A stretch of 64,000 nucleotides of DNA, taken from Marinifilum sp. N1E240 (GTDB lineage: Bacteria; Bacteroidota; Bacteroidia; Bacteroidales; Marinifilaceae). Each line of letters begins with the position of its first letter. Positions within the stretch are counted from its first letter, which is position 1. The notes beneath the pieces are model-generated. The model was not told where the DNA came from and ran no database searches. It saw only the letters and a list, made by a program, of their open reading frames with translations. The stretch spans positions 62,001 to 126,000 of the forward strand of contig NZ_WHKF01000007.1 of NCBI RefSeq assembly GCF_009295825.1, in the 5' to 3' direction. Positions 54,443-63,882 of the stretch are shown here, piece by piece. A program made the position numbers and the translations under genes.

Positions 54443-54665
54443 ATCCGATAAGGAAGATAGTAAGAAAAAGCAATTTACCGGAGTATTAAAATATTCCGGT
54501 TTGGCTTTTCAAATGATTACTATTATTCTAATTGTATTGTACGGAGGTATGAAATTAGATGAATATCTCGAGAATGAATTTCCCTTATTTACATTTTTAG
54601 GAGCTATTTCAGGAGTGGTTTTATCGCTCTACGTCGTATTAAAAGATCTTTTGAATAAGAAGTAA
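54426..54665 (+). CDS. AtpZ/AtpI-family protein
   Basis: The small protein (79 residues from the ATG at 54426) has a lysine-rich N-terminus and two membrane helices (LAFQMITIILIVLYGGMKL and LGAISGVVLSLYVVLKDLL), typical of the AtpZ/AtpI group upstream of F0 genes, thought to aid assembly or ion supply of ATP synthase. It overlaps the end of the bactofilin gene by 17 bases. Confidence 0.85.
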   Translation: MKRKNKSDKEDSKKKQFTGVLKYSGLAFQMITIILIVLYGGMKLDEYLENEFPLFTFLGAISGVVLSLYVVLKDLLNKK

Positions 54666-54681
54666 TATCAAAACATTGTAT

Positions 54682-55074
54682 ATGGAAAGTAAGTACAAAA
54701 ACTATATTTATAAATTAGGATTGATATCGGTGATTTTACTTGCGGTATCGAGCATTCTATTTTTAACGGTACTTAAACCTTGGTTTAACTATATTTTTCC
54801 TTTCGTAATTTTATATTTTTTCCTTTTCAATTCGTTTCAACATTATAAATTATTGAAATCAGCTAAGAAAAAGCCTCAGGTTTTTAATACAAATTACATG
54901 GCTTGGTTCGGAATTAAAATATTTTTCAACCTAAGTTTCATTTTAATTTACGTTTTGTTGAATAAAGCGGAAGCATTGAGTTTTGTGCTATTTTTTGTAG
55001 TTTGTTATATGGTTTATACTACCTTCGAAGTAATTGCTCTAACAAAGACTTTAAGATCGGGAAATGTTAAATGA
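54682..55074 (+). CDS. Uncharacterised four-helix membrane protein in the atp operon
   Basis: The 130-residue protein has four hydrophobic segments (about residues 10-30, 35-50, 68-92 and 95-115), aromatic-rich (FPFVILYFFLFNSF). It lies 16 bases behind atpZ and before atpB, a position where several Bacteroidota have a small uncharacterised membrane protein. It may act with AtpZ in F0 assembly; that is inference. I place the start at the ATG at 54682. Confidence 0.65.
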   Translation: MESKYKNYIYKLGLISVILLAVSSILFLTVLKPWFNYIFPFVILYFFLFNSFQHYKLLKSAKKKPQVFNTNYMAWFGIKIFFNLSFILIYVLLNKAEALSFVLFFVVCYMVYTTFEVIALTKTLRSGNVK

Positions 55075-55085
55075 TTATAAAAAGT

Positions 55086-55114
55086 TTTGTGGAGTACTTT
55101 TTTTATTAAATTTG
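55086..55114 (+). promoter_or_regulatory. Promoter for the atpB-G transcript
   Basis: TTTG at 55086-55089 and TAAATTTG at 55107-55114 (17-base spacer) fit the Bacteroidota pattern and would give atpB a leader of about 170 bases. Confidence 0.5.
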
Positions 55115-55131
55115 GGAGACGAAATCAGAAG

Positions 55132-55262
55132 TTGATATTTATTCAGAATATCAATGGTTGATAAGAAAATGGTCTGTTGACCAAAAATATTTGCTGACAG
55201 ATTATGATTTTGTGTCAGTTCAATAAATTAAACTTATAGAATAGACCAAATTTCAGTTTGGA
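55132..55262 (+). other. Four consecutive stem-loops in the atpB leader
   Basis: TTGATATT/AATATCAA (55132-55154), TGGTC/GACCA (55170-55183), CTGACA/TGTCAG (55194-55218) and CCAAAT/GTTTGG (55246-55262). They may stabilise the transcript or set translation of atpB. No riboswitch class is recognised. Confidence 0.45.
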
Positions 55263-55289
55263 TAACTATTTAAAGCAAGTGATTTACGT

Positions 55290-56369
55290 ATGAAAAACAT
55301 TCATCGATTACTGTTAATTTTCTTCTTAATAGCGGCTGTAACGCCAGCTATTGCATCTGATGAACACGATCAGCATGCTAATGATTCTCACAAGCAGGAA
55401 AAATTTCAAGCTGGAGATTTTATTATGGATCACATTGCCGATGCTTACGATTGGCACATGTTTTCAATAGGTGATTTTCATGCAACACTGCCTTTGCCAG
55501 TGATTTTGATTTCTGAGCAATCCGGATTTCACATGTTCATGTCAACTAAATTTCATCACGGACATTCATCTTACAAGGGTTTTTCAATTGCAAAGGAAGG
55601 CGATTATAAAGGTAAGGTAGTTGAAATGATAGATGGTCATCAGGTTCGTCCTTTTGATATCTCCATGACAAAAAATGTTGTAGCAATGCTGGTGAGTATG
55701 TTTTTCCTTTTATGGATTTTCATATCAGTAGCGAAAGCATACACGAAAAGAAAAGGTCAAGCTCCTAAAGGATTGCAATCCTTGGTTGAGCCAATCATTA
55801 TTTTTGTACGAGATGAAATTGCAAAGCCGGCTATCGGCGAAAAGAAATATGAGAAATTTATGCCATTCCTTTTAACCATCTTTTTCTTTATTTGGTTAAA
55901 TAACTTAATGGGATTGGTACCATTAATTCCTGGAGGTGCTAATGTTACTGGTAATATTACTATTACTATGGTATTGGCTTTATTTACCTTTATTATCACA
56001 ACCTTTAGTAGTAATAAGAATTACTGGGTTCACATTTTTAATACACCAGGCGTACCTTGGTGGTTGAAGTTTCCGGTACCTTTAATGCCATTGGTTGAGT
56101 TAATGGGAATGATAACTAAGCCATTTGTTTTGATGGTTCGTTTGTTCGCGAACATTACAGCAGGTCACATGATTGTTCTGGCATTTGTAAGTTTGATCTT
56201 TATTTTTGGAGAAAAAAGCACTGCAATGGGATTTGGGACATCAATTTTTTCAGTAGCCTTTATCATCTTTATGGATGTATTGGAATTGCTGGTAGCTTTG
56301 ATACAGGCTTATGTATTTACTTTGCTTTCTGCACTATACTTTGGTATGGCAACAGAAGAACATCACTAA
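55290..56369 (+). CDS. atpB: ATP synthase F0 subunit a
   Basis: The 359-residue protein has an N-terminal signal-like segment (residues 5-22) and a His-rich region (DEHDQHANDSHKQ), then the subunit a helices with the essential Arg in LMVRLFANITAGHM and ALIQAYVFTLLSALYF. It forms the proton half-channels of F0 at the inner membrane. The long N-terminal extension with signal is a Bacteroidota form. It heads the main atp gene run B-E-F-H-A-G. Confidence 0.95.
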   Translation: MKNIHRLLLIFFLIAAVTPAIASDEHDQHANDSHKQEKFQAGDFIMDHIADAYDWHMFSIGDFHATLPLPVILISEQSGFHMFMSTKFHHGHSSYKGFSIAKEGDYKGKVVEMIDGHQVRPFDISMTKNVVAMLVSMFFLLWIFISVAKAYTKRKGQAPKGLQSLVEPIIIFVRDEIAKPAIGEKKYEKFMPFLLTIFFFIWLNNLMGLVPLIPGGANVTGNITITMVLALFTFIITTFSSNKNYWVHIFNTPGVPWWLKFPVPLMPLVELMGMITKPFVLMVRLFANITAGHMIVLAFVSLIFIFGEKSTAMGFGTSIFSVAFIIFMDVLELLVALIQAYVFTLLSALYFGMATEEHH

Positions 56370-56410
56370 GAATTTATCTACTCCTTAATGGGAGCTTTAA
56401 TAGTTTTTAA

Positions 56411-56683
<273 letters not shown>

Positions 56684-56691
56684 GAATACAA

Positions 56692-56733
56692 TCCGCAGTT
56701 TGCCATAAGGGATTGCCTGAAGCAAATTGCGGA
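56692..56733 (+). other. Stem-loop between atpE and atpF
   Basis: TCCGCAGTTTGC pairs with GCAAATTGCGGA (one G.T wobble) around an 18-base loop, within 10 bases of the atpE stop. It could stabilise the atpE part of the mRNA. There is no T run. Confidence 0.6.
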
Positions 56734-56754
56734 AATTGTTTTGAATGTTTAAAC

Positions 56755-56769
56755 ACACCTTTGAGGTGT
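56755..56769 (+). other. Tight hairpin just upstream of atpF
   Basis: ACACCT pairs with AGGTGT around a TTG loop, 18 bases before the atpF ATG, so it may restrain translation of subunit b. Confidence 0.5.
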
Positions 56770-56787
56770 AATTAAAATAAGAATAGT

Positions 56788-57282
56788 ATGGGCTTGGTAA
56801 CACCTGAATTAGGAACTTTTATATGGATGTTCTTGGCATTTGCCATTGTTTTGTTCGTCCTGAAGAAATTTGCCTGGAAACCAATATTAAATGCCTTAAA
56901 GGAACGCGAGGAATCTATTGAAGATGCACTTCGTTCTGCTGATCGTGCTAAAGAAGAAATGGCTGAATTACAAGCTGACAATGAAAGAATTCTTCAGGAG
57001 GCTAGAAAAGAACGTGAAGCAATGCTTAAAGAGGCAAAGGAAATGAGCAATACAATTGTACGTGATGCCAAACAAAAAGCAACTCAGGAAGCTGATAAAG
57101 TAATTGAATCAGCTCGATTGAATATTGAGGGCGAAAAGGCGGCAGCATTAAACGAAATTAAGGCTCAGGTGGCAAATCTTTCTGTAGAGATTGCAGAGAA
57201 GATTCTTCGTCAGCAATTTGCAGATGATCAGCAACAAAAAGATTACTTCAAAAAGTTAATGGACGAAGTAAAACTAAACTAA
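56788..57282 (+). CDS. atpF: ATP synthase F0 subunit b
   Basis: The 164-residue protein has one N-terminal membrane helix (FIWMFLAFAIVLFVLKKFAW) followed by a long charged helix (REESIEDALRSADRAKEEM onward) that forms the peripheral stalk with delta. It is co-directional with atpE and separated from it by 104 bases of hairpins. Confidence 0.95.
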   Translation: MGLVTPELGTFIWMFLAFAIVLFVLKKFAWKPILNALKEREESIEDALRSADRAKEEMAELQADNERILQEARKEREAMLKEAKEMSNTIVRDAKQKATQEADKVIESARLNIEGEKAAALNEIKAQVANLSVEIAEKILRQQFADDQQQKDYFKKLMDEVKLN

Positions 57283-57328
57283 GAACAGAATGTGAGCCTT
57301 GTCTCGCAACAAGATAAAACTTCGATTT

Positions 57329-57877
57329 ATGAACGAAAGTAAAATCTCGGTTCGATATGCCAAAGCTCTTTTCGAATTAGGAAAGGAGAAGGATTTATTA
57401 GATGCCTTTGTTACAGATACCAATTTAATTGATAGTACTTGTAATGAAAGTAGTGATTTTGTATTGATGCTCGATAGTCCGGTTGTTAAAACCTCACAAA
57501 AGAGAAGTGTAGTAAAAAGTATTTTTACTGATAAAATCAACGCAAACACATTGAATTTCCTTGATTTGGTAGTACAAAACCGAAGGGAAATGTATCTGAA
57601 AGATATCTCAAGAAACTTTTTAGCTCTTTGTCGCAAGAACAAAGGAATTCTTTCTGCAACACTCACAACAGCTTCGGCTATTGAGGAGGAAGGTAAAAAG
57701 AAATTGTCTAATGTTTTAGAAAAAGCATTCGATTCAAAGATTGAATTGAACGAGGTGATTGATAAGGATATCATTGGAGGATTTGTAATTCGTGTCGAAG
57801 ATCAGCAATTGGATGCTAGTGTTAGCAATCAATTGACTCAAATAAAGCGTGAATTGCTTTCAAATCATATTAAATAG
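57329..57877 (+). CDS. atpH: ATP synthase F1 subunit delta
   Basis: The 182-residue protein has the delta features SVRYAKALFELGKEKD at the N-terminus and the C-terminal domain NEVIDKDIIGGFVIRVEDQQLDAS (a conserved GGxxxxxxD-like region). It links F1 to the b stalk. The frame is open to 57299, but the family start is MNESKISVRY at 57329. Confidence 0.93.
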   Translation: MNESKISVRYAKALFELGKEKDLLDAFVTDTNLIDSTCNESSDFVLMLDSPVVKTSQKRSVVKSIFTDKINANTLNFLDLVVQNRREMYLKDISRNFLALCRKNKGILSATLTTASAIEEEGKKKLSNVLEKAFDSKIELNEVIDKDIIGGFVIRVEDQQLDASVSNQLTQIKRELLSNHIK

Positions 57878-57919
57878 AATTTCAAATCGGATTAAACTCT
57901 GACTAAATAACAATTAAAT

Positions 57920-59521
57920 ATGGCTAGTATTAAACCTGCAGAAGTTTCGGCAATCCTAAAGCAGCAATTAGAAGGATTAAAGACCGAAGCAGAACTGGAA
58001 GAAGTCGGAACCGTATTACAAGTAGGGGATGGTATTGCCCGAATCTACGGTTTATCGCACGTTGAATCCAACGAGCTGATCGAATTTCAAAATGGTGTTT
58101 TAGGAATCGTATTGAATCTTGAAGAAGACAATGTCGGTGCTGTACTATTAGGAGAATCGCAAGGTATTAAAGAAGGAGATGTTGTTAAACGTACCAAACG
58201 TATTGCTTCCATCAATGTTGGTGAAGGAATGTTAGGTCGTGTGATCAATACCATTGGAGAACCTATTGATGGTAAAGGTGAGATAACAGGTGTTACATAC
58301 GAAATGCCATTGGAACGTAAAGCTCCAGGGGTAATTTATCGTCAGCCTGTAAATGAGCCCTTACAAACGGGTTTAAAATCGGTTGATGCAATGATTCCAA
58401 TTGGTCGTGGACAGCGTGAGTTAATAATTGGTGACCGTCAGACTGGGAAAACAGCGATTGCTATTGATACTATCATCAATCAAAAAGAATTTTACGACAA
58501 GGGTGAACCTGTTTATTGTATTTATGTTGCAATTGGACAAAAGGGATCAACCGTTGCGAATATTGCCAGAACTCTTGAAGAACATGGAGCAATGGCTTAT
58601 ACTACAATTGTATCTGCAACCGCATCAGATCCGGCTGCTTTGCAATTTTACGCACCCTTTGCTGGTGCATCAATTGGTGAGTTCTTCCGTGATACGGGAC
58701 GTCCTGCATTGATTATTTATGATGATTTATCGAAGCAAGCGGTATCATACCGTGAGGTTTCTCTACTACTTCGTCGTCCTCCAGGACGTGAGGCATATCC
58801 AGGTGATGTATTCTACTTGCACTCAAGATTATTGGAGCGTGCAGCTAAGGTGATCAACTCTGATGAAATTGCTCGTCAGATGAATGACTTGCCAGAAAGC
58901 TTGAAGAATGCAAAGGATGAAAATGGAGAATCAATTATTAAGGGTGGTGGTTCCTTAACCGCACTTCCAATTATTGAAACTCAGGCAGGTGATGTATCTG
59001 CATATATTCCAACCAACGTAATTTCGATTACGGATGGACAGATTTTCTTGGAATCAGATCTATTTAATGCTGGTATTCGTCCTGCTATTAACGTAGGTAT
59101 CTCGGTATCTCGTGTAGGTGGTAATGCTCAGATCAAGCCAATGAAAAAGGTGGCTGGTACATTGAAATTAGATCAGGCACAGTATCGTGAATTAGAGGCA
59201 TTTGCTAAGTTCGGTTCTGATATGGATGCTGCGACACTTTCTGTTTTGAACAAAGGTGCTAAGAATGTTGAAATATTGAAGCAAGGACAGTATTCTCCTG
59301 TAGCCGTTGAAAAACAAGTTGCAATTTTGTATTGTGGATCTCAAGGATTATTGCGAAATGTTCCAGTGGATAAGGTAAAGGAGTTTGAAACTGATTTTCT
59401 GGATTTCATGGACTTGAAACACAAAGACGTGTTGAAGGAAATTGCATCTGGGAAATACACCAAAGAGGCACAGGATACAATGAAATCTGTTGCTGCTGAC
59501 ATTGCTGCAAAATATAAATAA
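57920..59521 (+). CDS. atpA: ATP synthase F1 subunit alpha
   Basis: The 533-residue protein has P-loop [13 protein letters not shown], the conserved [29 protein letters not shown] and [12 protein letters not shown]. It is the regulatory nucleotide-binding subunit of F1. It follows atpH by 42 bases. Confidence 0.98.
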   Translation: MASIKPAEVSAILKQQLEGLKTEAELEEVGTVLQVGDGIARIYGLSHVESNELIEFQNGVLGIVLNLEEDNVGAVLLGESQGIKEGDVVKRTKRIASINVGEGMLGRVINTIGEPIDGKGEITGVTYEMPLERKAPGVIYRQPVNEPLQTGLKSVDAMIPIGRGQRELIIGDRQTGKTAIAIDTIINQKEFYDKGEPVYCIYVAIGQKGSTVANIARTLEEHGAMAYTTIVSATASDPAALQFYAPFAGASIGEFFRDTGRPALIIYDDLSKQAVSYREVSLLLRRPPGREAYPGDVFYLHSRLLERAAKVINSDEIARQMNDLPESLKNAKDENGESIIKGGGSLTALPIIETQAGDVSAYIPTNVISITDGQIFLESDLFNAGIRPAINVGISVSRVGGNAQIKPMKKVAGTLKLDQAQYRELEAFAKFGSDMDAATLSVLNKGAKNVEILKQGQYSPVAVEKQVAILYCGSQGLLRNVPVDKVKEFETDFLDFMDLKHKDVLKEIASGKYTKEAQDTMKSVAADIAAKYK

Positions 59522-59543
59522 AGTATAAAAGCTTAAAGCTGAC

Positions 59544-59575
59544 AGTTCTTGGTTTTTTATTTGAAACCAAGAGCT
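59544..59575 (+). other. Stem-loop between atpA and atpG
   Basis: AGTTCTTGGTTT pairs with AAACCAAGAGCT (one wobble) around an eight-base loop, in the 81-base gap. TTTCTTCT follows. It could be an intercistronic attenuator or a processing/stability structure. Confidence 0.5.
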
Positions 59576-59602
59576 TTCTTCTAAGAGCCCAAAATATTGT
59601 AA

Positions 59603-60475
59603 ATGGCTAATTTAAAAGAAATTCGTACTCGTATTTCGTCGGTACAGAAAACCAAACAGGTTACTGCAGCGATGAAAATGGTTTCTGCCGCTAAATTAAA
59701 AAAGGCGCAGGATGCCATTGTGCAAATTCGTCCTTATGCTGATAAGTTACACGAGATTTTATCGAACCTTACTGGTAGTTTGACCAATACGGATGATAAT
59801 CTTTATGGAGTAGAGCGTAAGCCGGAAAAAGTATTGCTGGTTGCGATGTCATCCAATAAGGGATTGTGTGGTGCATTTAATGCAAATGTTATCAAGCAAG
59901 TTGTTGCTTTAGCGAGCGGTAAATACACCGATCAAAATCAACGAGGAAATCTTGAGGTACTTTGCATAGGTAAACAAGCCAACGAAATTCTTAAAAAGAC
60001 TTACAATGTAATTGGAGAGCACAATAAATTGTATGATACCATGAGCTATGAAAATATCTCAGAAGTAGCAGCTACAATTATGGCTCAATTTGTAGAAGGA
60101 AAGTATGATAAAGTAGAATTGGTTTACAATCAATTTAAAAATGCCGGAGTACAAATTCTAACTACAGAACAATTTCTACCTGTGAAACAAGACGAAGAAG
60201 GCAATGAAGTACAAAGCGAGTACATTTTTGAGCCTAACCAATCTGATATCTTGGGAGAATTGATTCCAAAATCATTAAAAACACAATTTTTTAAAGCAAT
60301 GTTGGACTCTTTTGCTTCTGAACATGGAGCAAGAATGACAGCAATGCACAAGGCAACGGATAACGCTACTGATTTAATTCAGGATCTGAATCTGACCTAC
60401 AATAAAGCACGTCAGGCTGCAATTACTAACGAAATTTTGGAGATTGTTTCCGGTGCGAATGCTCTTGCCCAATAA
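59603..60475 (+). CDS. atpG: ATP synthase F1 subunit gamma
   Basis: The 290-residue protein starts LKEIRTRISSVQKTKQVTAA and ends with the long C-terminal helix DLNLTYNKARQAAITNEIL that turns inside F1; SSNKGLCGAFNANVI is the central signature. It is the last gene of the operon. The usual next genes, atpD and atpC, are not in the window. Confidence 0.97.
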   Translation: MANLKEIRTRISSVQKTKQVTAAMKMVSAAKLKKAQDAIVQIRPYADKLHEILSNLTGSLTNTDDNLYGVERKPEKVLLVAMSSNKGLCGAFNANVIKQVVALASGKYTDQNQRGNLEVLCIGKQANEILKKTYNVIGEHNKLYDTMSYENISEVAATIMAQFVEGKYDKVELVYNQFKNAGVQILTTEQFLPVKQDEEGNEVQSEYIFEPNQSDILGELIPKSLKTQFFKAMLDSFASEHGARMTAMHKATDNATDLIQDLNLTYNKARQAAITNEILEIVSGANALAQ

Positions 60476-60536
60476 TTTCTTTTAAGTGGCTTAGAGCGCA
60501 AATAAAGACCATATTTAAACATTTTATAATTGCTGC

Positions 60537-60566
60537 AAAGGCTGTCCATTTGGACAGCCTTTTTTA
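60537..60566 (+). terminator. Terminator after atpG
   Basis: AAAGGCTGTCCA pairs perfectly with TGGACAGCCTTT around a TT loop, followed by more T. Confidence 0.92.
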
Positions 60567-60592
60567 ATTTGAATAAAAAACTACTACAACTA

Positions 60593-61591
60593 TTACAAAA
60601 TCTCTTGAATGGCGCGATCAATAATTTCGTCATGCGATCTGTCATTCCAGTCGATTTGTACTTTGATATCAGCTGGGATCCCCTTTTCCCAATCTGGGCT
60701 CATATTTAAATTAAGAGCTTGTGTAATAGAGAATCTGTAGGTCCAACCATTTGGCAATTGTCCGCCGTTTGGCATACCAAGACCACCACCTGTTGCATCA
60801 CCAACTAGTATCATATTATCGATAGCTTTGGTAGCCAGAGCCGTAAATGAACCTGCACTGTATGTTCCTCTGTCAATCAATACCATAATTTTGTTTTGAT
60901 ATCTGATTCCATCATGAGGAGTAAGCTTTGCTGGCTCTGCTTTGCCAAAGTCATTGTGATCTTTTCCAGTTTTTATTCTGGAATAGTAAAGAGTTGTTTC
61001 TTTTTCTATAAATCGAGATAAAAGATTGAAGATATCGGTAGCAGCGCCGCCGCCATTTTCTCTTAAATCTAAAATTAAACCTTTGGTGTTTTTATAACGG
61101 GTTAAGATGAAGTCCAACTGATCATCATCGACAGTACCTGTAAAGGCAGGAAATCTTACGTAACCTATTTGCTTGTTTTCGATGAATTCGTGTTGGAAAG
61201 GTCCTGTAATCTTATAATTATAGCCTATATAGTTGTCTTCTACAATTCGCCAGTCGAAATTGTCTTGAGCCTGATATTGAACTCCAAATCTTGAAACGTC
61301 GAAATTCGACATCAAATTGGTATGATCATCTTTTAATTCGCTAAGCATGTCACCCAGAATGTCAAACAATTGTTTATCGTTTGTTTCATCAGTAATTTTG
61401 CTTTCGTATTTGTTTTTAATCTCCAACCAATCGATATTTTTTACATCGAAATAGGAATATTTCTCATCGCATTGTTTCCACAGATATTCAAAATTGGTTT
61501 TTGCATCTGTTGATTCCAAATCTTTGTCAAGTATAACTGATTCGCAAGAAGCTAGAAATGGTATAATTAGTAATAAAATGTATTTTCTCAT
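60593..61591 (-). CDS. S41-family peptidase-like lipoprotein
   Basis: The 332-residue protein has a lipoprotein signal with lipobox LASC (Cys about residue 16), an N-terminal helical part (FEYLWKQCDEKYSYFD), and a catalytic domain with LDLRENGGGAATDIF and the nucleophile Ser in DRGTYSAGSFTALA. The Lys of the Ctp type (FGKG) is missing; the equivalent loop reads GDATGGGLGMPNGG, a form seen in Tricorn-like S41 proteins. It is exported and probably anchored to the outer membrane. It ends 33 bases from the atpG terminator, convergent. Confidence 0.82.
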   Translation of the reverse strand: MRKYILLLIIPFLASCESVILDKDLESTDAKTNFEYLWKQCDEKYSYFDVKNIDWLEIKNKYESKITDETNDKQLFDILGDMLSELKDDHTNLMSNFDVSRFGVQYQAQDNFDWRIVEDNYIGYNYKITGPFQHEFIENKQIGYVRFPAFTGTVDDDQLDFILTRYKNTKGLILDLRENGGGAATDIFNLLSRFIEKETTLYYSRIKTGKDHNDFGKAEPAKLTPHDGIRYQNKIMVLIDRGTYSAGSFTALATKAIDNMILVGDATGGGLGMPNGGQLPNGWTYRFSITQALNLNMSPDWEKGIPADIKVQIDWNDRSHDEIIDRAIQEIL

Positions 61592-61594
61592 GAT

Positions 61595-62431
61595 CTATTT
61601 AGTTTTAAATAGTAAAGCAATTTTTAATTTGTAGTTAGCCATCTCAAACTTGTCAAGATTTCCTCCGGTTTTATATGCGTCAAATTCATACCCGAATCGA
61701 ATGGCATTCTTGTTTTTAAGGAAAACAGTGTAATTTAATTCCGTTCCAATTCTATATCCGCTAAATATTTTTAGCTCATAATCATCAAAAACATTTGGAT
61801 CATTCGTGATGTCGGAATTGTTATTGTACACATATCCATTACGGTATGTATTGTTCATTACAGCTAAATTCATACGAAAGGAAAGCTCTCTTTTTCTTGG
61901 CTTAAAGTTCATAGGTATAAATAGAAACTTTGCTCTCTTATTTGTTTTATTGGAAATATCCCAAGATATTTTACCAGATGCAAAAAGAGTAGAAAAGACT
62001 TCTAAACCTGTCGCATTGTTTTGAAAGGATGGGTTGTTACGAATATGAAATGAATTTCGAAGCTCTCCACCTACTTTTAAATCCCATTTATTTTGCTGCC
62101 AAATCGGATATAATTTGGAATAGCTGAGGTTATAAATCGAAATCTGTGTTGATGCAGTATGGTTATTTGTTGAATTATCAGCTACCCCTGTTGAAAGAGA
62201 GAAAAACAAATCTCTTTCTTTTCCATTTTTATACTTTACATGTCCCAATTCAAAGTGTTTCAAACTTCCGGTGTAGAAAAGTGGCGAAGTTGCCATATCA
62301 CGGAGTTTTACGCTGTTTAATCCAGCAGCAATTTTTATGAATTTTTCTGAATCCTGATTGACCATTCTTTCTTGACTATAACTTAGGCTAGCAAGAAATA
62401 TACCTGTAAAAATTAATACTATTTTTTTCAT
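61595..62431 (-). CDS. Uncharacterised exported beta-rich protein
   Basis: The 278-residue protein has a signal peptide (residues 4-18, cleavage near SYSQ) and a beta-barrel-like pattern of alternating residues, for example ELNYTVFLKNKNAIRFGYEF, ending in KLKIALLFKTK. I do not recognise a named family. It lies 3 bases upstream of the S41 lipoprotein gene on the same strand, suggesting one operon and a joint role at the outer membrane. Confidence 0.6.
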   Translation of the reverse strand: MKKIVLIFTGIFLASLSYSQERMVNQDSEKFIKIAAGLNSVKLRDMATSPLFYTGSLKHFELGHVKYKNGKERDLFFSLSTGVADNSTNNHTASTQISIYNLSYSKLYPIWQQNKWDLKVGGELRNSFHIRNNPSFQNNATGLEVFSTLFASGKISWDISNKTNKRAKFLFIPMNFKPRKRELSFRMNLAVMNNTYRNGYVYNNNSDITNDPNVFDDYELKIFSGYRIGTELNYTVFLKNKNAIRFGYEFDAYKTGGNLDKFEMANYKLKIALLFKTK

Positions 62432-62552
62432 GAAATTTTATTGTGTTTTATGCTATAAATAGCTCATGTTCTTAAAATTTTTTGATAAAGTTTTCGATCT
62501 CTTAACGGAAGACAAGTAGGAGTGATGTTGCACGTATAAGGAAAATAAAAAG

Positions 62553-63257
62553 TTATTTTTCCTTCTTCCAACTTGTGTCTATTTTCTGTAGCTCCTCCAA
62601 TATTCCTTTTTGATGATCGGCACCGTATATCACAATGATTTTATCATACTTAGAGGTTTGAATGCGCTCGGCAACAATTTTATTACGATGATTTAAAATG
62701 ATGTCCATTACATTTTTGTTGTCATTGAATGTAATCTCTTCATACAATGGAGCATTCAGATCCTCACTTGAAAGAACAATTTCACCATGCCTTTTTTCAT
62801 ATTCATGAATCAATTCTTGAGGTGTAATGTCAACGTTGAAATCCAAAGAATTAGCATGATTCATAAACTGTTCGTTGTCTTGAAAAACAACGCCATCTAC
62901 TTTTATTTTTTCTATCATATTTTGATATCCCTGTTTTGAAGGAATCATGCCAACCACTTTTTTCGTCTTTCGAAGAGTTAGTGTATCAGCAGTTTCATAA
63001 TCTATCCACTCATAAAAAAGTACATAACCATCTTTTTTGTAATTCTCTATTTCTTTGGACACATTGTCGTAAAAACTCTGTTGTCCCAGGTGAATCATAT
63101 TAATAAAGTGAACCGATTTGTCATTTGATCTGAAATCAACAGATTCTACTTTTGTGTTGGTTAATCGTTTATGAAATTGGATGGCATCTTTAAAGCTGCA
63201 AGAACTCACGATTAGAGCGATAGTAAAGCCTAATATAATTGGTATTAATTTTTTCAT
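62553..63257 (-). CDS. TraB/GumN-like lipoprotein
   Basis: The 234-residue protein has a lipoprotein signal (lipobox VSSC, Cys about residue 20). It contains the two hallmarks of the TraB/TIKI-type fold: an early segment VHFINMIHLGQQSFYDNV followed by GYVLFYEWID, and a late VIYGADHQKGILEEL (GxxH motif). Members in other organisms include metalloprotease-like TIKI and bacterial GumN proteins. Activity here is inference. It is separately placed from the S41 gene, with a 121-base gap. Confidence 0.55.
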   Translation of the reverse strand: MKKLIPIILGFTIALIVSSCSFKDAIQFHKRLTNTKVESVDFRSNDKSVHFINMIHLGQQSFYDNVSKEIENYKKDGYVLFYEWIDYETADTLTLRKTKKVVGMIPSKQGYQNMIEKIKVDGVVFQDNEQFMNHANSLDFNVDITPQELIHEYEKRHGEIVLSSEDLNAPLYEEITFNDNKNVMDIILNHRNKIVAERIQTSKYDKIIVIYGADHQKGILEELQKIDTSWKKEK

Positions 63258-63335
63258 TGCTTCGATGTATTTAAAGCTAAATCTCTCATTAGTAAGAGAT
63301 TCATGGGAAATTTCTAAAATTAAGGGAGAATAGAA

Positions 63336-63785
63336 TTAGCGAAATTGATTTTTCTTGCGAAATATCATGTTTACTCGGTAAGTTCCAGTACCGCCTTCAA
63401 TAGTGTTAAAAATATCATCAACATTATCTTTCTCGTGAAGCGAATTACTTACCTGACTGGAGTTGTAGGCATTTACAAACTCAAATCCAAGTTTCGACAT
63501 GGAATTCAATAAATCAGTTTGATTTCTAACCTTAAGCTTATCGCCGTCTTGTAATAAGTTCTCCAATTTTTGTAATTGAGGTTTGTAAGTGGATTTCTTG
63601 TAATCGATCATGATACCAATACCGCCAAGCAGTTTGGTGTTTTGCGAGGTGATGATTACGTACTCTGGAAATTCTTCGATAGAAACACTACTGGATTTTA
63701 CGACAGAAAGTTTCTGGGCAGATCCTTCCACTGCCATGCATGCGATAAGTGCAATTACTGCTACTAATAAAATAAGTTGTCTCAT
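63336..63785 (-). CDS. Small exported protein of unknown function
   Basis: The 149-residue protein starts with a signal peptide (MRQLILLVAVIALIACMAV), where Cys 16 could be a lipobox Cys or the cleavage could be after GSAQ. The mature part is a small alpha/beta protein (VKSSSVSIEEFPEYVIITS, ESNLL-like segments). I recognise no family. It is on the same strand as the TraB-like gene and 79 bases upstream of it. Confidence 0.5.
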   Translation of the reverse strand: MRQLILLVAVIALIACMAVEGSAQKLSVVKSSSVSIEEFPEYVIITSQNTKLLGGIGIMIDYKKSTYKPQLQKLENLLQDGDKLKVRNQTDLLNSMSKLGFEFVNAYNSSQVSNSLHEKDNVDDIFNTIEGGTGTYRVNMIFRKKNQFR

Positions 63786-63882
63786 TTTTTCTCCTTTTTA
63801 AGTTTGATATCTGCAAAGGAGATGAGAAATTTTTTGGATGTATTCCGAAATAGTGAAACTGCTCTTCGGATTTCTGAAAAGA

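Noticed and set aside
55132-55262. Stem-loops before atpB as a CRISPR or repeat array
   Set aside because: The stems differ in sequence, so they are not repeats.
57274-57774. 166-codon minus-strand frame inside atpH
   Set aside because: It mirrors the atpH coding strand and has no domain or promoter.
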